64,000 nucleotides of DNA from Streptomyces litmocidini (lineage in GTDB: Bacteria; Actinomycetota; Actinomycetes; Streptomycetales; Streptomycetaceae). Both the position numbers and the translations under genes were made by a program. The notes beneath the pieces are model-generated. The model made no database searches, had not been told where the DNA came from, and worked only from the letters and a program-made list of their open reading frames with translations. The DNA is taken from contig NZ_BMTQ01000005.1 in NCBI RefSeq assembly GCF_014649755.1, positions 523,761 through 587,760 on the forward strand, given 5' to 3'. Shown here piece after piece: positions 35,008 through 44,146 of the stretch; the first letter of the stretch is position 1; each line of letters starts with the position of its first letter.

Positions 35008-38000
35008 CCGATCCCCAGATCCTTTCCGCCGTTGGTGCGCTTGTCCTTCAGCAGCAGCGTCCGAATCTGCTTGGCGGTCGACACCGGATCGACCGCCCCC
35101 TGGACCGTGATGTACACCGGTGATCCGCCCCCAGCTGCGGCCGGGACGCCGAGGCCGGCAGACGCGCCGGCCATGGGCCGGATGCCTGCCATCCGGCCTG
35201 CGACCGTGTCGACCGCCCGGCCGACGAGCGGCAGGGAGGCGAGAGTGCCGCCACTGAGGCCTTGGCCGAAGTTGAGGCCGATGCCGTGGGCGACCCTCGA
35301 CGGCGACCTGATGCCGAGGGCCTTCTTGATGGCCTTCTCCATCGCCTTCGCCAACTTGTACATCTGGTCGACGACGGCCTTCTCCTGCGACTTCAGGCCC
35401 GCGACGAGCCCCTGGGCCGAGGCCACGCCGGCGCCGTACATCGTGTTCGCAGCGTTCTTGCCGAGGGTGTCGGACTCCTTGTCGATCTGGGACTGCAGGG
35501 AGTTGACGGCCTTGAGGTCGGCGTTGGACATGCCGACCAGCGCGCTCGCGTAGGCGTAGCCCTCCTCCGGACCCATCGCCAAGACCTGCCGCAGCAGGTT
35601 CCGGTTGATCCCGCGCTTCGTCAGGATCCCGACCCACTTGGTGAACTGCCGCAGCTTGGCGAGCTTCTGCCCGAGGCCCTGCTTGATCGACGAAGCGGTG
35701 ACCTGCTTCGCCTCCAGGCCGAGGCTCGACAGGCCGGAGTCCGACCGCGCCTGAGACCGGATGTCGGACGAGTACCGGTCCCGCTCCTCGATCCGCGACT
35801 TCAGGAGCTCCTGGGCCTTCCCGAGCTTGGTCCGCAGCGCGTCCCGCTTGCTGGCCAGGGCCTGGAGCTTGGCGTGATCGCGGTTGATCAGCTTGACCAA
35901 GTCGTTGTCGACGTTGGTCTTCTGGCCCTTCCACGCCGCCCAGACGTCCTTGACCAGGTCCATAGCCGTGGCCTTGATCTGGGCCTTCGTCCCGGTCAGA
36001 CCGACGATCATCCCTCGGCCGGTGTCCTTGGCCAGGGCGATCATCTTCTTCGACGGGCTGGCGATCTGGAGCTCGGCCCGGACGCCGGCCTCGACACCGG
36101 CCGCCATGCCGCGCGCCGCCTGCTCCACGCCGGTCCGGGACTGGAGCATCCCGGCCGCCAGGCCGGCGCCCACATCCTGCCCGGCGCCGAGCTGGCGCAG
36201 CATGCCCATCGAGGTGTCGTGGTCGTAGACGTGAGCGCCGCCCCGGCCGAACCGGACAAGCTCCGGGCCGTTCTCTCCGACCCACGCAACCTCGCCCGGA
36301 CGGGGGTCACCGCCACCCGCATAGCCGCCGATCGCCTTCGTGAAGTCGCTGGCTCCGGAGTGCTGCTGGCGGTAGGTGACCATCACGGAGGCAGTCGCGA
36401 CCGTGCCGTCGATCGCGGCCAGCTTCCGGCGGGCCTCCGCCAGCTGCGCTTCCAGCTGGGCGATGTTCGCCCGGACCTGTGCCTTTCGAGAGTCCGGGAC
36501 CCTGCCAAGCTGTGCCTTCGCAGAGTTCAGCTTCGCCTGCAGGTCCTCCATGTTGCCCTTGAGGCGCGCGGTCTTGTCGGGCGTCCGAAGGATCTGATTG
36601 GCCAGGTTCCGGGCAGCCGTCTCGCTGAGACCCATCTGCTGGGCGGACGCGATGAGTGCGGTCCGGCCCCGGTCGTAGATCCCGTTGACTGTGGACCACG
36701 ACGCCCCGGACTCGCGCGCGGCCGCCGTGGCCGCGTCGGTCTTCGCCGCCAGATCACTCAGCGCAGTGGCTGCCGCCCGGCCCTTCTCCGTCGCCAGGTT
36801 GTAGGTGCTGGCGTTCTTGCCCCAGGCGCCCGCGTTCGTCTGCGCCGCCTTGGCCGTCGCATCGAGGGCCGCCTCGAAAGCGATCTGCCCGCCCAGGCCC
36901 GCGCGGTTGACGTCGTTGAGCGCCTGGAGCGACTGCCGCAGCCCGTCTGCGCTGGCCTTCTGCGCGTCCAGCTTCGCCTTCGTCGCGACCGCCTGCTGAC
37001 CGAACAGCCCCATCGACGCCGCAGCCAAGTCCTGCTCGAACTTGGAGTCGGCCAGCGCCGACTGGTACGCGTCCATCGCCCCCGTGAACGCAGCCGTGTC
37101 CCGGCCACCCTGCCCGTACTCGGCCGTCAACCGCTCCAGCGCCGCCGCGGCCTGCTCCGGCCGACCGCTCGACACCAGACTCGCGAGTGCCTGGTCGATC
37201 GCGTCCAGGTTGTCCTTGGCGTCCTTGACCGGGGTGGAATCCCAGCTACCCAGGCCGCCGAGGGTGACGATGAACTGCTGGACATCGTCCGTTGTGCTCG
37301 GATCGGTCAGCGACCGGACCTTGTCGTACAGGCCGCCGAGGTCACTGCCGAACGTCTTCGCCGCCTCGCCTGTCGCCTGCCCTGTGGCGTTCAGCTGCTT
37401 CAGGGACAGCGTCAGCTGGTCCACATCGGGCGGCGCCTGCCGGCCCATCTGCGACAGCTCAGACAGCGCAATCACGAACAGACCGATGCCAGTGCCAGCC
37501 AGGGCGAGCTTCGCGCCCCGGGACAGGGCGCCGAACGACGCGGTCAGCGTTGCCATAGGGCCGCTCGCCCCGGCCGCCGCGGTCCGCATCGCGAGAACCG
37601 TGGTCGCGAACCCCGCCAGCGCCGCCCGGCCAGCCGCCAAGCCGATAGCGGCAAGCCGGACGGCCTTGATAGCGATCGCGAGCTGCAAGAGGGCGGTGAT
37701 CGCCCCCGGCGGGACCGCGGCCACCAGGCCCGCCAGCCCGTTGACCACGGTTAGCATCCCCACGCCGACATCCGTGCCGGCTTGCAGCACGTTGAGGAGG
37801 GCGGTCGCCACAGACCGAAGGGTGTCCGCGACCACGGGGCCCTGAGCGCGGGCGAAGTCCATGAACTCGGAGAACGCACCGCCGATCTGCCCGCTGTCCG
37901 TGGTCCGCATCAGGTGGATCAGCGCATCGTTCGCACGCCGAATCGCCCCCGTCGCGAACCCGTCGAGGCGGTTCGCGAAAGAGTCGAATCCGGGCGACGC

Positions 38001-38678
38001 AACCGCCCCGCCGATGACCGTCACCAGCCGGTCCAGCTCGTGCGAGGCTCCCTGCGCCAGCGGCGTCAGCTTCGGGAGAAGCGCACCCAGGACAGCAAAC
38101 GACTTCGTGACCGGCGCCATGGTCTGCTCGGCCAGGCTGTCGGACCAGCCCTTGTACTCGTCCTTCAGCACCGACAGTGCAGCCGCCGCCTGCCGTGTCG
38201 CCGGCGGCAACTTCCCCACCTGGCGGACATAGTCAGCCTGAGCCTTGATCGCCTCCTCCGACCGGGCACCGCTCTCCGCGACCGTGTCGGTGTACTTCTT
38301 CTCCGCCTCCGCCGCCTCGCCCAGCGGGCCGATCTGTCCGGCCAGCGCGGCGCCGAACGCTCCCACCGCAAGCCCCGCCGCGCCTGCGTTGACGGCGATC
38401 GGCGCGAAAGCCGCCGCGATCGGGATGGCGGCCGGCGCCAGGCTGATCGCGGCACCCCGCAGTGCCTCCATGGCCTTCGCGCTGTCGTGCGAGGAGGTGT
38501 CCATCTCCGCCATGCTGCGGATGGAGTTGTTCGCGAACCGTCTGACAGCCGCGTCCGAGTTGATGGACGCAACCAGGACCCGGCGAGACATACGGGTCGC
38601 GGCATCCCCAGCCCGGTCGAAGACGCGAGACAGGTTGTCGCGGCCATCGAGAACGAAGCTGAGCCGGCTGGACGCCAT
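35004..38678 (-). CDS. Tape measure protein
   Basis: 1224 residues, by far the longest gene of the late block, directly after the frameshifted tail chaperones. The central hydrophobic run (~residues 280-420) and long helical Ala/Lys-rich stretches (~600-800) are typical of siphovirus tape measures, which set tail length and reach the host membrane. The C terminus carries Gly/Ser-rich sequence. The predicted tail is ~180 nm (at ~0.15 nm per residue, an estimate). Confidence 0.93.
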   Translation of the reverse strand: MASSRLSFVLDGRDNLSRVFDRAGDAATRMSRRVLVASINSDAAVRRFANNSIRSMAEMDTSSHDSAKAMEALRGAAISLAPAAIPIAAAFAPIAVNAGAAGLAVGAFGAALAGQIGPLGEAAEAEKKYTDTVAESGARSEEAIKAQADYVRQVGKLPPATRQAAAALSVLKDEYKGWSDSLAEQTMAPVTKSFAVLGALLPKLTPLAQGASHELDRLVTVIGGAVASPGFDSFANRLDGFATGAIRRANDALIHLMRTTDSGQIGGAFSEFMDFARAQGPVVADTLRSVATALLNVLQAGTDVGVGMLTVVNGLAGLVAAVPPGAITALLQLAIAIKAVRLAAIGLAAGRAALAGFATTVLAMRTAAAGASGPMATLTASFGALSRGAKLALAGTGIGLFVIALSELSQMGRQAPPDVDQLTLSLKQLNATGQATGEAAKTFGSDLGGLYDKVRSLTDPSTTDDVQQFIVTLGGLGSWDSTPVKDAKDNLDAIDQALASLVSSGRPEQAAAALERLTAEYGQGGRDTAAFTGAMDAYQSALADSKFEQDLAAASMGLFGQQAVATKAKLDAQKASADGLRQSLQALNDVNRAGLGGQIAFEAALDATAKAAQTNAGAWGKNASTYNLATEKGRAAATALSDLAAKTDAATAAARESGASWSTVNGIYDRGRTALIASAQQMGLSETAARNLANQILRTPDKTARLKGNMEDLQAKLNSAKAQLGRVPDSRKAQVRANIAQLEAQLAEARRKLAAIDGTVATASVMVTYRQQHSGASDFTKAIGGYAGGGDPRPGEVAWVGENGPELVRFGRGGAHVYDHDTSMGMLRQLGAGQDVGAGLAAGMLQSRTGVEQAARGMAAGVEAGVRAELQIASPSKKMIALAKDTGRGMIVGLTGTKAQIKATAMDLVKDVWAAWKGQKTNVDNDLVKLINRDHAKLQALASKRDALRTKLGKAQELLKSRIEERDRYSSDIRSQARSDSGLSSLGLEAKQVTASSIKQGLGQKLAKLRQFTKWVGILTKRGINRNLLRQVLAMGPEEGYAYASALVGMSNADLKAVNSLQSQIDKESDTLGKNAANTMYGAGVASAQGLVAGLKSQEKAVVDQMYKLAKAMEKAIKKALGIRSPSRVAHGIGLNFGQGLSGGTLASLPLVGRAVDTVAGRMAGIRPMAGASAGLGVPAAAGGGSPVYITVQGAVDPVSTAKQIRTLLLKDKRTNGGKDLGIG

Positions 38679-39297
38679 CAGTCACTCCCTGCGGTCTGGG
38701 CTGCGAGATGCCGGTCGATCCAGGCCACCAGCCGCTCGAAGTCCTCGATCAGGAGGTCGTCGACTCCGGCAGGGGGGATGTGGAGGAGGTGGGCGAAGAG
38801 TCCGAGGTACTGAGATCGCTGCTCGTCGACGCAGGTGTCGGGTCGCCGTTCGACAGGCCGGCCGTCTCCGGCTGGTCTTTTGGGGCCTCGGCGAGCGCCT
38901 TGTCGATCATGCGCTGGGCGTGCTCGGGGTCGAGCGCCACCGCCAGGACGACGCCCTCGACCAGCGTGCGGACCCTCTCCTCGGTGATGTCCGGCTCCTG
39001 CCGGGCGATGAGCACTGCGCCGGTTACGTAGTTCTCGATCTCGGCCTTGTCCATCCGCGTGCTGAGCTCGTCGACAGCCGGGTCGAAGTCCCCGAAGCGC
39101 AGCGACGGATTCACCCGCTTGGCAAGGACCCAGGCCACGCCGCGCATCGCGTCGAGATCCTCGTCGGCCAGGCCCTGCTGGATCTGCGGCCACTTCTGCT
39201 CGATCGTCCGCGAGACGATCGACACCTCCGACACCCGCATCGTCCGGGCGTCGAAGTGCTGCTCCTCCCCGCCGGCCGGGGCATACACGATGATCAA
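38678..39297 (-). CDS. Tail assembly chaperone G-T, -1 frameshift product
   Basis: The fusion form of ~206 residues. Ribosomes read the first 140 codons of the short form, slip by -1 at 38878-38884 and continue for 66 residues, ending TAGSD at 38678. The added part (SQYLGLFAHLLHIPPAGVDD) is compact and well conserved in style, unlike the Ser/Thr-rich end of the short form. As with lambda gpGT, it would recruit the tail tube to the tape measure. Confidence 0.78.
38749..39297 (-). CDS. Tail assembly chaperone G (unshifted form)
   Basis: 182 residues. Start is TTG 39297 with AGGAG 5 bp upstream. The N-terminal ~140 residues are the chaperone domain; the last ~35 residues are a low-complexity Ser/Thr/Pro tail typical of the unshifted gpG-like product. 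It lies between the HK97-gp10-like protein and the tape measure, the invariant place for this gene pair. Confidence 0.85.
   Translation of the reverse strand: MIIVYAPAGGEEQHFDARTMRVSEVSIVSRTIEQKWPQIQQGLADEDLDAMRGVAWVLAKRVNPSLRFGDFDPAVDELSTRMDKAEIENYVTGAVLIARQEPDITEERVRTLVEGVVLAVALDPEHAQRMIDKALAEAPKDQPETAGLSNGDPTPASTSSDLSTSDSSPTSSTSPLPESTTS
38878..38884 (-). promoter_or_regulatory. Programmed -1 frameshift slippery heptamer
   Basis: The minus strand reads C-CCA-AAA with codon boundaries that fit the X XXY YYZ rule. The -1 frame stays open to 38678. Confidence 0.75.
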
Positions 39298-39305
39298 GGT
39301 TTCTC

Positions 39306-39824
39306 CTAGGTGATGGTGCGGCGCACGTCGTCGAGGACGCGGGCGACCTCGGCGCGCATCCGGGATTGGTGACGCTGGACGGTCTTGTCCCACCACAAAG
39401 GGGTGGTGTGCTGGTTCACCCAGCGCTTCTTGTTGCCGAAGACCTTGTGGCGGATCCGGCCGTCTGCCTTGTTCATGGCCTTCGGCATGCCCTTCAAGTC
39501 GGAGGGCAGAAGGCTGGTGTCCATCCAGATCCGTGCACCCGGATTGCCAGCCGTTCGGACGGACAGTCGAACGGCCTCGGCAACCGTTGCTCGCAGCGGG
39601 CGCGTAGTCGGCGAGGGCCCGCCGCGCGATCCAGGCTTACGTGGGTCGGCGGTGATTGGCAGGGACCGAATCGTCTGCTGCATGTCGTTCTTCAGCGGCT
39701 CGCCCGCGCGGCGAATCCGGCGGGAGAAGTTCTGTTTCAGGCGTGGGCCGCCAGCCATCTTCAGACGCCGGGACAGCTCAATGAGCTGACCGGTCCCGGT
39801 GATCTGCACGTTGCCGACGGCCAC
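39306..39824 (-). CDS. HK97-gp10-like tail completion protein
   Basis: 172 residues; basic and with the MAVGNVQITGTGQLIELSRRLK start of HK97-gp10-family neck/tail-completion proteins. Its position after the tail tube gene is slightly late for this family but agrees with many Streptomyces siphophages. It starts at GTG. Confidence 0.68.
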   Translation of the reverse strand: MAVGNVQITGTGQLIELSRRLKMAGGPRLKQNFSRRIRRAGEPLKNDMQQTIRSLPITADPRKPGSRGGPSPTTRPLRATVAEAVRLSVRTAGNPGARIWMDTSLLPSDLKGMPKAMNKADGRIRHKVFGNKKRWVNQHTTPLWWDKTVQRHQSRMRAEVARVLDDVRRTIT

Positions 39825-39833
39825 AGCGACCTC

Positions 39834-40820
39834 CTACAGAGTGACGTCCGAGCTGATGTACTCGATGGCGACCGGGTTCGTGCCGTCGTACAGACCCGTG
39901 AAGTTGAAGGTCGGGCGGACCACGCCGTACCCGTCGACGGTCGGCGGAGCGTCGTCGATCTTGATGGCGGGGACCTTGATCCGGAACGTTTCCGCGTAGG
40001 TCGACGCGATGATGGGGCCGATGAACTCCCAGACGAGGGACGTCGCACCGTCGCTGGTGTGGAGGTCGTCCACGGTCGTGGCGACGTAGTCCATCTCCAG
40101 CGAGCCGGTCACCTTGACCAAGTCGTTGCTGATGGGCTGGGCCTTCAGCGCGGACTGGTTCGCGTAGAACCTGTCGGTGGCCTGCGGGCGCTCGATCTTG
40201 ATGCTGACCTTGCGGACGCCGTCGAGCGCGGTCTCGGCGCCGAAGCTGCCCGTCTTCAGGCCCATCTGCCCGAAGTGGAACGGCGACATCGACGAGTAGC
40301 TCGCGACCGCGAGCGTCTGCGTCTCGTCGCAGTCCTTGGCGTCGAACTCGAAGCTGGCGGTCAGCATGCCGCCGACTTCGCAGCTGAACTCGGCCGAGAC
40401 GATCTTGCAGCCGAGGAAGGTCTTGTCGGTCACCGTGCCGGTCGTCATCGGCACGCCCTTCTGGATCGTGAGGCTCCGGCCCCACGTGTCCGCCAGGGTG
40501 TGCGTCTGCAGGTAGGCGGTCGTCACGCCCTGCTGCACCGGCGTGACCGAGGTCCCCATCAACGCCTGGAGCAGGACGCCCATGGCCTTGTTGGTGACCT
40601 CCATCTCGATGGAGCCCGACGCCTGCCGCTGCGTCACCACACGCCGCGACGACAGCGCCATCAGCCGGCCCGCGGCGATGCCCGAGCTCTGGGCCGTCGT
40701 CTTCTTTAGGGCCAGCGATTCCTTCGTGAACTCGATGAAGCGCGTCGGCGCCACGAAGGTGCCGTAGCTGCTCTCGGTCGCGATGCCGATCTGCGCGCCG
40801 AGCCCGGATCCGATCGCCAT
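39834..40820 (-). CDS. Major tail tube protein
   Basis: 328 residues. The N terminus (L-G-A-Q-I-G-I-A-T-E-S-S-Y-G-T-F-V-A-P-T-R) matches actinophage tail tube proteins; the body is β-rich, consistent with the hexameric tube. It lies directly before the chaperone pair, separated by the gp10-like gene. Confidence 0.85.
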   Translation of the reverse strand: MAIGSGLGAQIGIATESSYGTFVAPTRFIEFTKESLALKKTTAQSSGIAAGRLMALSSRRVVTQRQASGSIEMEVTNKAMGVLLQALMGTSVTPVQQGVTTAYLQTHTLADTWGRSLTIQKGVPMTTGTVTDKTFLGCKIVSAEFSCEVGGMLTASFEFDAKDCDETQTLAVASYSSMSPFHFGQMGLKTGSFGAETALDGVRKVSIKIERPQATDRFYANQSALKAQPISNDLVKVTGSLEMDYVATTVDDLHTSDGATSLVWEFIGPIIASTYAETFRIKVPAIKIDDAPPTVDGYGVVRPTFNFTGLYDGTNPVAIEYISSDVTL

Positions 40821-40823
40821 GGA

Positions 40824-41081
40824 TCAGCCCTCCGACTTCTGCGGCTTGGCCGCGGTGGTCTTCTTGACGGCCACGGTCTCGGTGCCGGTGAAGGCGACCG
40901 TCTCCGGTTCGTCCTCACCGCGGTAGGTGGGCTCCTCGACCGGCTCCCACATCGTGGTCTGGCAGACGTAGCCCTCGTACCTGTCGTCCGGGACCTCGAC
41001 GAGCTGGTCGGGCTCGACTACTCGGCCCCCGAGCTCCGGCACGGTGACCGGCTCCGGGCCGATGAAGCGCACACGCGCCAT
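40824..41081 (-). CDS. Small head-tail region protein (MARxR type)
   Basis: 85 residues. A compact β-domain (ARVRFIGPEPVTVPELGGRVVEPDQLVEVPDD) is followed by an acidic/Lys-rich tail. A similar protein is encoded at 42142-42375. Such short proteins are common around the connector genes of Streptomyces phages; the function is unknown. Confidence 0.72.
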   Translation of the reverse strand: MARVRFIGPEPVTVPELGGRVVEPDQLVEVPDDRYEGYVCQTTMWEPVEEPTYRGEDEPETVAFTGTETVAVKKTTAAKPQKSEG

Positions 41082-41107
41082 GGCAGTACTCCTTCAGGAA
41101 GGGGGGG

Positions 41108-41575
41108 TCAGATACGGGCGCGGCAAGAAACCGCGAACGGGAGGCCAGCGCGCGCGCCGTCGGTGGTCTGGTCCTGGGCAAGATCCCCGGACGTGATGTG
41201 GGCCCACAGGACCGCGCCGTTCAGGGTCGGCGCCTCGGGTGCCGCGTCGGTCGCCCGCAGCGCTTCTTCGACCACTGCGACCAGCTCGAACACTCGGGCC
41301 CGCCGAGGCTGCATGTCCGTGTCCCCGGCCCAGGCCTCGGCGTAGCAGCTGATCGTGAACTCCTCGTCCCGGGTGCGAGCCCCGGCCGAGTTGAAGTCCT
41401 GCACCAAGGACACAGCAGGAGATTCCGACGGCTGCCAGCCGACGTAGATCCGCTCCGTACCGGTGAGGTCCTGCCACGGCGGCCCGTCCAGGACCAGAAC
41501 ATCGGCCAGGGCGGGATCCGCGCGAAGGATCGCGAGCAGCGCATCGACGGCGGCCGGGACGCGGGAGGTCGCCAT
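41108..41575 (-). CDS. Tail terminator-like protein
   Basis: 155 residues. Strand-rich with an early helical part (VPAAVDALLAILRADPALADV), like DUF3168/lambda gpU-type tail terminators. Located between the head-tail connector and tail tube genes. ATG 41575 overlaps the stop of the connector gene by 1 bp. Confidence 0.7.
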   Translation of the reverse strand: MATSRVPAAVDALLAILRADPALADVLVLDGPPWQDLTGTERIYVGWQPSESPAVSLVQDFNSAGARTRDEEFTISCYAEAWAGDTDMQPRRARVFELVAVVEEALRATDAAPEAPTLNGAVLWAHITSGDLAQDQTTDGARAGLPFAVSCRARI

Positions 41576-42129
41576 CACGCCACCACCGGCGGACGGCGGT
41601 AAGGCTCCAGGAGCTGGAGCACCCGGTTGGGGATCGCATATCCGTAGCCGGGCACGGGCTCGTTGACGTCGTAGTCCTCGCCGCCGCCCGGGTTGCCGCG
41701 GGCCGCGCCGTACCGGGTGCGCCACCAGTGCTGGAGCAGCAGCCGTGCAGCCACGGTGAGCGAGGCAGGCACGGTGGTCCGGCCGGCCTGGTAGGTCACG
41801 GTCCACGGGCCGCCGGTCCAGGCGGCGCCGTCCAGCCGCCCAACAGCGCCGCTCGCCCCGTCCAGGTGCAGGCCTGCCACGTCGACAGCCGACCCGCCAG
41901 ACAGGACCGGTGAGAAGGACGTCAGCGACAGGGCCGGGACCTGGAGGAGGGCCAGGGTCTGCCCGCGGGCGTCGGCCTGCTCGACAACCTCGCGGGCCTC
42001 GATCGGGCCGACGAACCCCTCGATGACCTCGGTCAGAGCCTCGATGTACACGGTCAGCTCGTCGTCGTACTGCGTCCCAGCGGGCAGGGCCAGGATGGAC
42101 TTCGCCTCGTCGAGGGTCAGCAGCGGCAC
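41575..42129 (-). CDS. Head-tail connector (gp6-like)
   Basis: 184 residues. The N-terminal helices LTLDEAKSILALPAGTQYDDELTVYIEALTE are the signature of the gp6/DUF3199-type connector that plugs the portal. The C terminus ends in a helix with several arginines. Confidence 0.78.
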   Translation of the reverse strand: MPLLTLDEAKSILALPAGTQYDDELTVYIEALTEVIEGFVGPIEAREVVEQADARGQTLALLQVPALSLTSFSPVLSGGSAVDVAGLHLDGASGAVGRLDGAAWTGGPWTVTYQAGRTTVPASLTVAARLLLQHWWRTRYGAARGNPGGGEDYDVNEPVPGYGYAIPNRVLQLLEPYRRPPVVA

Positions 42130-42141
42130 AGGTCCTCCCCT

Positions 42142-42375
42142 CTACGAGGTGCGAGGCTCGCGGCGGCCACGCCCCGTGGCCGCCTTCTTGCGGGCCGCGC
42201 GCTCCGGCTTGGCCGCTGCCCCTTCCGGGGTCTCCATCGGCTCGTCGCGGACCAGCTCGGCGCGAACACCGTCGGCCCAGACCGAGGCCTCGGGGCCGGG
42301 CAGATCGACGATCTCGCCCGGCCGCCAGACGAACCCCGGCCCGGACACGCCAGTCAGCATGCGGATCCGGGCCAC
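42142..42375 (-). CDS. Small head-tail region protein, distant paralogue of 40824-41081
   Basis: 77 residues. MARIRMLTGVSGPGFVWRPG followed by a basic Ala/Arg-rich tail. It shares the MAR(I/V)R start, the P-G-E-I-V-D-L-P type turn and the charged tail with the gene 1 kb downstream. Confidence 0.7.
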   Translation of the reverse strand: MARIRMLTGVSGPGFVWRPGEIVDLPGPEASVWADGVRAELVRDEPMETPEGAAAKPERAARKKAATGRGRREPRTS

Positions 42376-42378
42376 GGG

Positions 42379-42768
42379 TCAGTCCCCCAGGCCCTGGTGC
42401 AGCTTGCCGACCTCGCGCTCCGCGCGGGCCTCGGCCTCCTCGCGGGCCTTGTCCTGGGCGTCCTTCAGCGCCTGGATCTCCGGGTCCGGCGGTGCGGTCG
42501 CCCCGTCGCCCTCCGGCGAGGAGGACACCCCGCGGGCCGCGACGTCCACGGCGGACGCGGCCTGCACAGCGAGCTGCTCCTTGGCCGCGGCGAGCGCCAC
42601 GTCCTTGTCGCCGATGAACTCCGGCGCGATCTGGTCCGGCGTGCCGTCCGGGCGGCGCGACGCCATGACGATCCGGTCATGGTCGCCCGCCTTCGCCGCG
42701 GCGGCGGTGGGCTTGTCCTGGAGCACCCCGGACTCCGGGGCCTCCTCCTTCTTCGGCGTGGTCGCCAT
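42379..42768 (-). CDS. Hypothetical, highly charged head-region protein
   Basis: 129 residues. Long helical Ala/Glu/Lys-rich sequence with no fold signature. Placed directly after the capsid gene, so a decoration, head-stability or scaffolding-related role is possible but unsupported. Confidence 0.68.
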   Translation of the reverse strand: MATTPKKEEAPESGVLQDKPTAAAAKAGDHDRIVMASRRPDGTPDQIAPEFIGDKDVALAAAKEQLAVQAASAVDVAARGVSSSPEGDGATAPPDPEIQALKDAQDKAREEAEARAEREVGKLHQGLGD

Positions 42769-42809
42769 GTCCTGCTCCTTCTGCCTCGTGGCGGGCGGGG
42801 ATTGGCCGA

Positions 42810-44078
42810 TCAGGTCGCGGAGTTGCGGTACGCCTTGTAGGCGGCGGTGTCCTGCGGCGTGCCGTCGGACCGGGCGAAGGCCAAGAATCCGACCTGCAGG
42901 TAGTCCGCGTAGCGCTCCGACAGACGCAGCAGCTGCACGTCCTGGACGTCGCGGATCAGGTAGCCGGCGAAGAAGTCGCCGAAGAGGATCGACTTCGCGT
43001 TCGCGGCCATGGCCGGCATGTCCTGGTTGACGGTGTAGGAGTAGCCCAGGATCCGGTCCGGCACGCCGGCCTGGATCGACGGCTCCCACAGCGGCCTGTT
43101 CTGGGAGTCCTTCAGCTTGCGGACGGACCCGAGGGTGGAGTCAGCGAGCATGAACTGCACCCGGCCCGACAGGCGGTAGGCGGGGTCGACGGAGTGGATG
43201 AGGTCGATCAGGTCGTCGTAGGTGACCGACGTGGTCTGCCCGGTGCCGCCCGTCTTGCCGATGCCGGCGTTCGTCTGGATGCCCTCCGGCTGGCTGGAGC
43301 CGGTGCCGGTGGTGAAGTGGGCGTTCTGGATGCGGCCGATGCGCTCGCCGAGCTTGCGGGCCAGCCAGCCCTCGAAGTCCAGGACGTTGTCCTGGAGGAG
43401 CTGGAGCGAGACCCGCACCAGCTTCGAGGTGTACATGTAGGAGTCGATCTCCTGCTGGCCGAGCGTCACGTCCTGCTCGGTGACCTGCGTGTTCTCCGAC
43501 AGGATCGCGCCGACGTTCGCGGTGTCGTCGTTCGTCGGCCACTGGATCTTCGCGCCGGACTCCGTGGTGATGACCTCGGCGACCTGCCGCATCGCGCCGA
43601 AGAACTTCATCGACTCGACCATCTTGGCCCGGAACTCGGTCGGCACGACGTAGCCGCCGGCGGCGCCGGTTGCCACGCCCGCCGCTCGCAGCTCCTTGCC
43701 GTCGATCCAGCCGGTGCGCAGCACGCTGCGCTCCTCGGAGGTGAGGTCCTGGTTGCCGTCACGCATCCAGGACCGCCACGCCATGGTGTACGCCTCGACA
43801 CCCTGCTTGCCGCCGTGGCGCTCGCGGGCCTCCTCCGCCTCCTTGGTGTCGGCGTCCGGGGTGATGACCTGCGAGTAGTCGACGGCCGCGAGCTTCTGGT
43901 GGCGCTCCAAGCGCTCAATGTCCTCGGACAGCTGCTGGACGTCGGCGAGCGCGGCGTCCCACGCTGAGCGGTCCTCGGCAGACATCTCCGCCTCGGATGC
44001 GGCCCGGGACTCGATTTCCTTTGCCTTCTCCCAGGCGGCAGCCCGCTTGTCGAGCAGGCCCTGAAGAGTGGTGGTCAC
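42810..44078 (-). CDS. HK97-type major capsid protein
   Basis: 422 residues. An N-terminal coiled-coil delta domain (~residues 1-110) is followed by the HK97 fold: GGYVVPTEF, then Q-W-P-T-N-D-D, then I-G-R-I-Q-N-A-H-F-T-T-G-T-G, and the C-terminal A-G-Y-L-I-R-D-V. The delta domain is normally removed by the prohead protease encoded just upstream. Confidence 0.95.
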   Translation of the reverse strand: MTTTLQGLLDKRAAAWEKAKEIESRAASEAEMSAEDRSAWDAALADVQQLSEDIERLERHQKLAAVDYSQVITPDADTKEAEEARERHGGKQGVEAYTMAWRSWMRDGNQDLTSEERSVLRTGWIDGKELRAAGVATGAAGGYVVPTEFRAKMVESMKFFGAMRQVAEVITTESGAKIQWPTNDDTANVGAILSENTQVTEQDVTLGQQEIDSYMYTSKLVRVSLQLLQDNVLDFEGWLARKLGERIGRIQNAHFTTGTGSSQPEGIQTNAGIGKTGGTGQTTSVTYDDLIDLIHSVDPAYRLSGRVQFMLADSTLGSVRKLKDSQNRPLWEPSIQAGVPDRILGYSYTVNQDMPAMAANAKSILFGDFFAGYLIRDVQDVQLLRLSERYADYLQVGFLAFARSDGTPQDTAAYKAYRNSAT

Positions 44079-44146
44079 GTGTGCCTCCCAGCACGAATAG
44101 CCCCGGCGCCGGATTCGGCGGGGGCGGAGAGTGGTCGTGAGAGCAG

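Noticed and set aside
35262..37754. Long plus-strand open frame opposite the tape measure gene
   Set aside because: A shadow of the tape measure coding sequence; arginine/glutamine-rich with no recognisable protein features.
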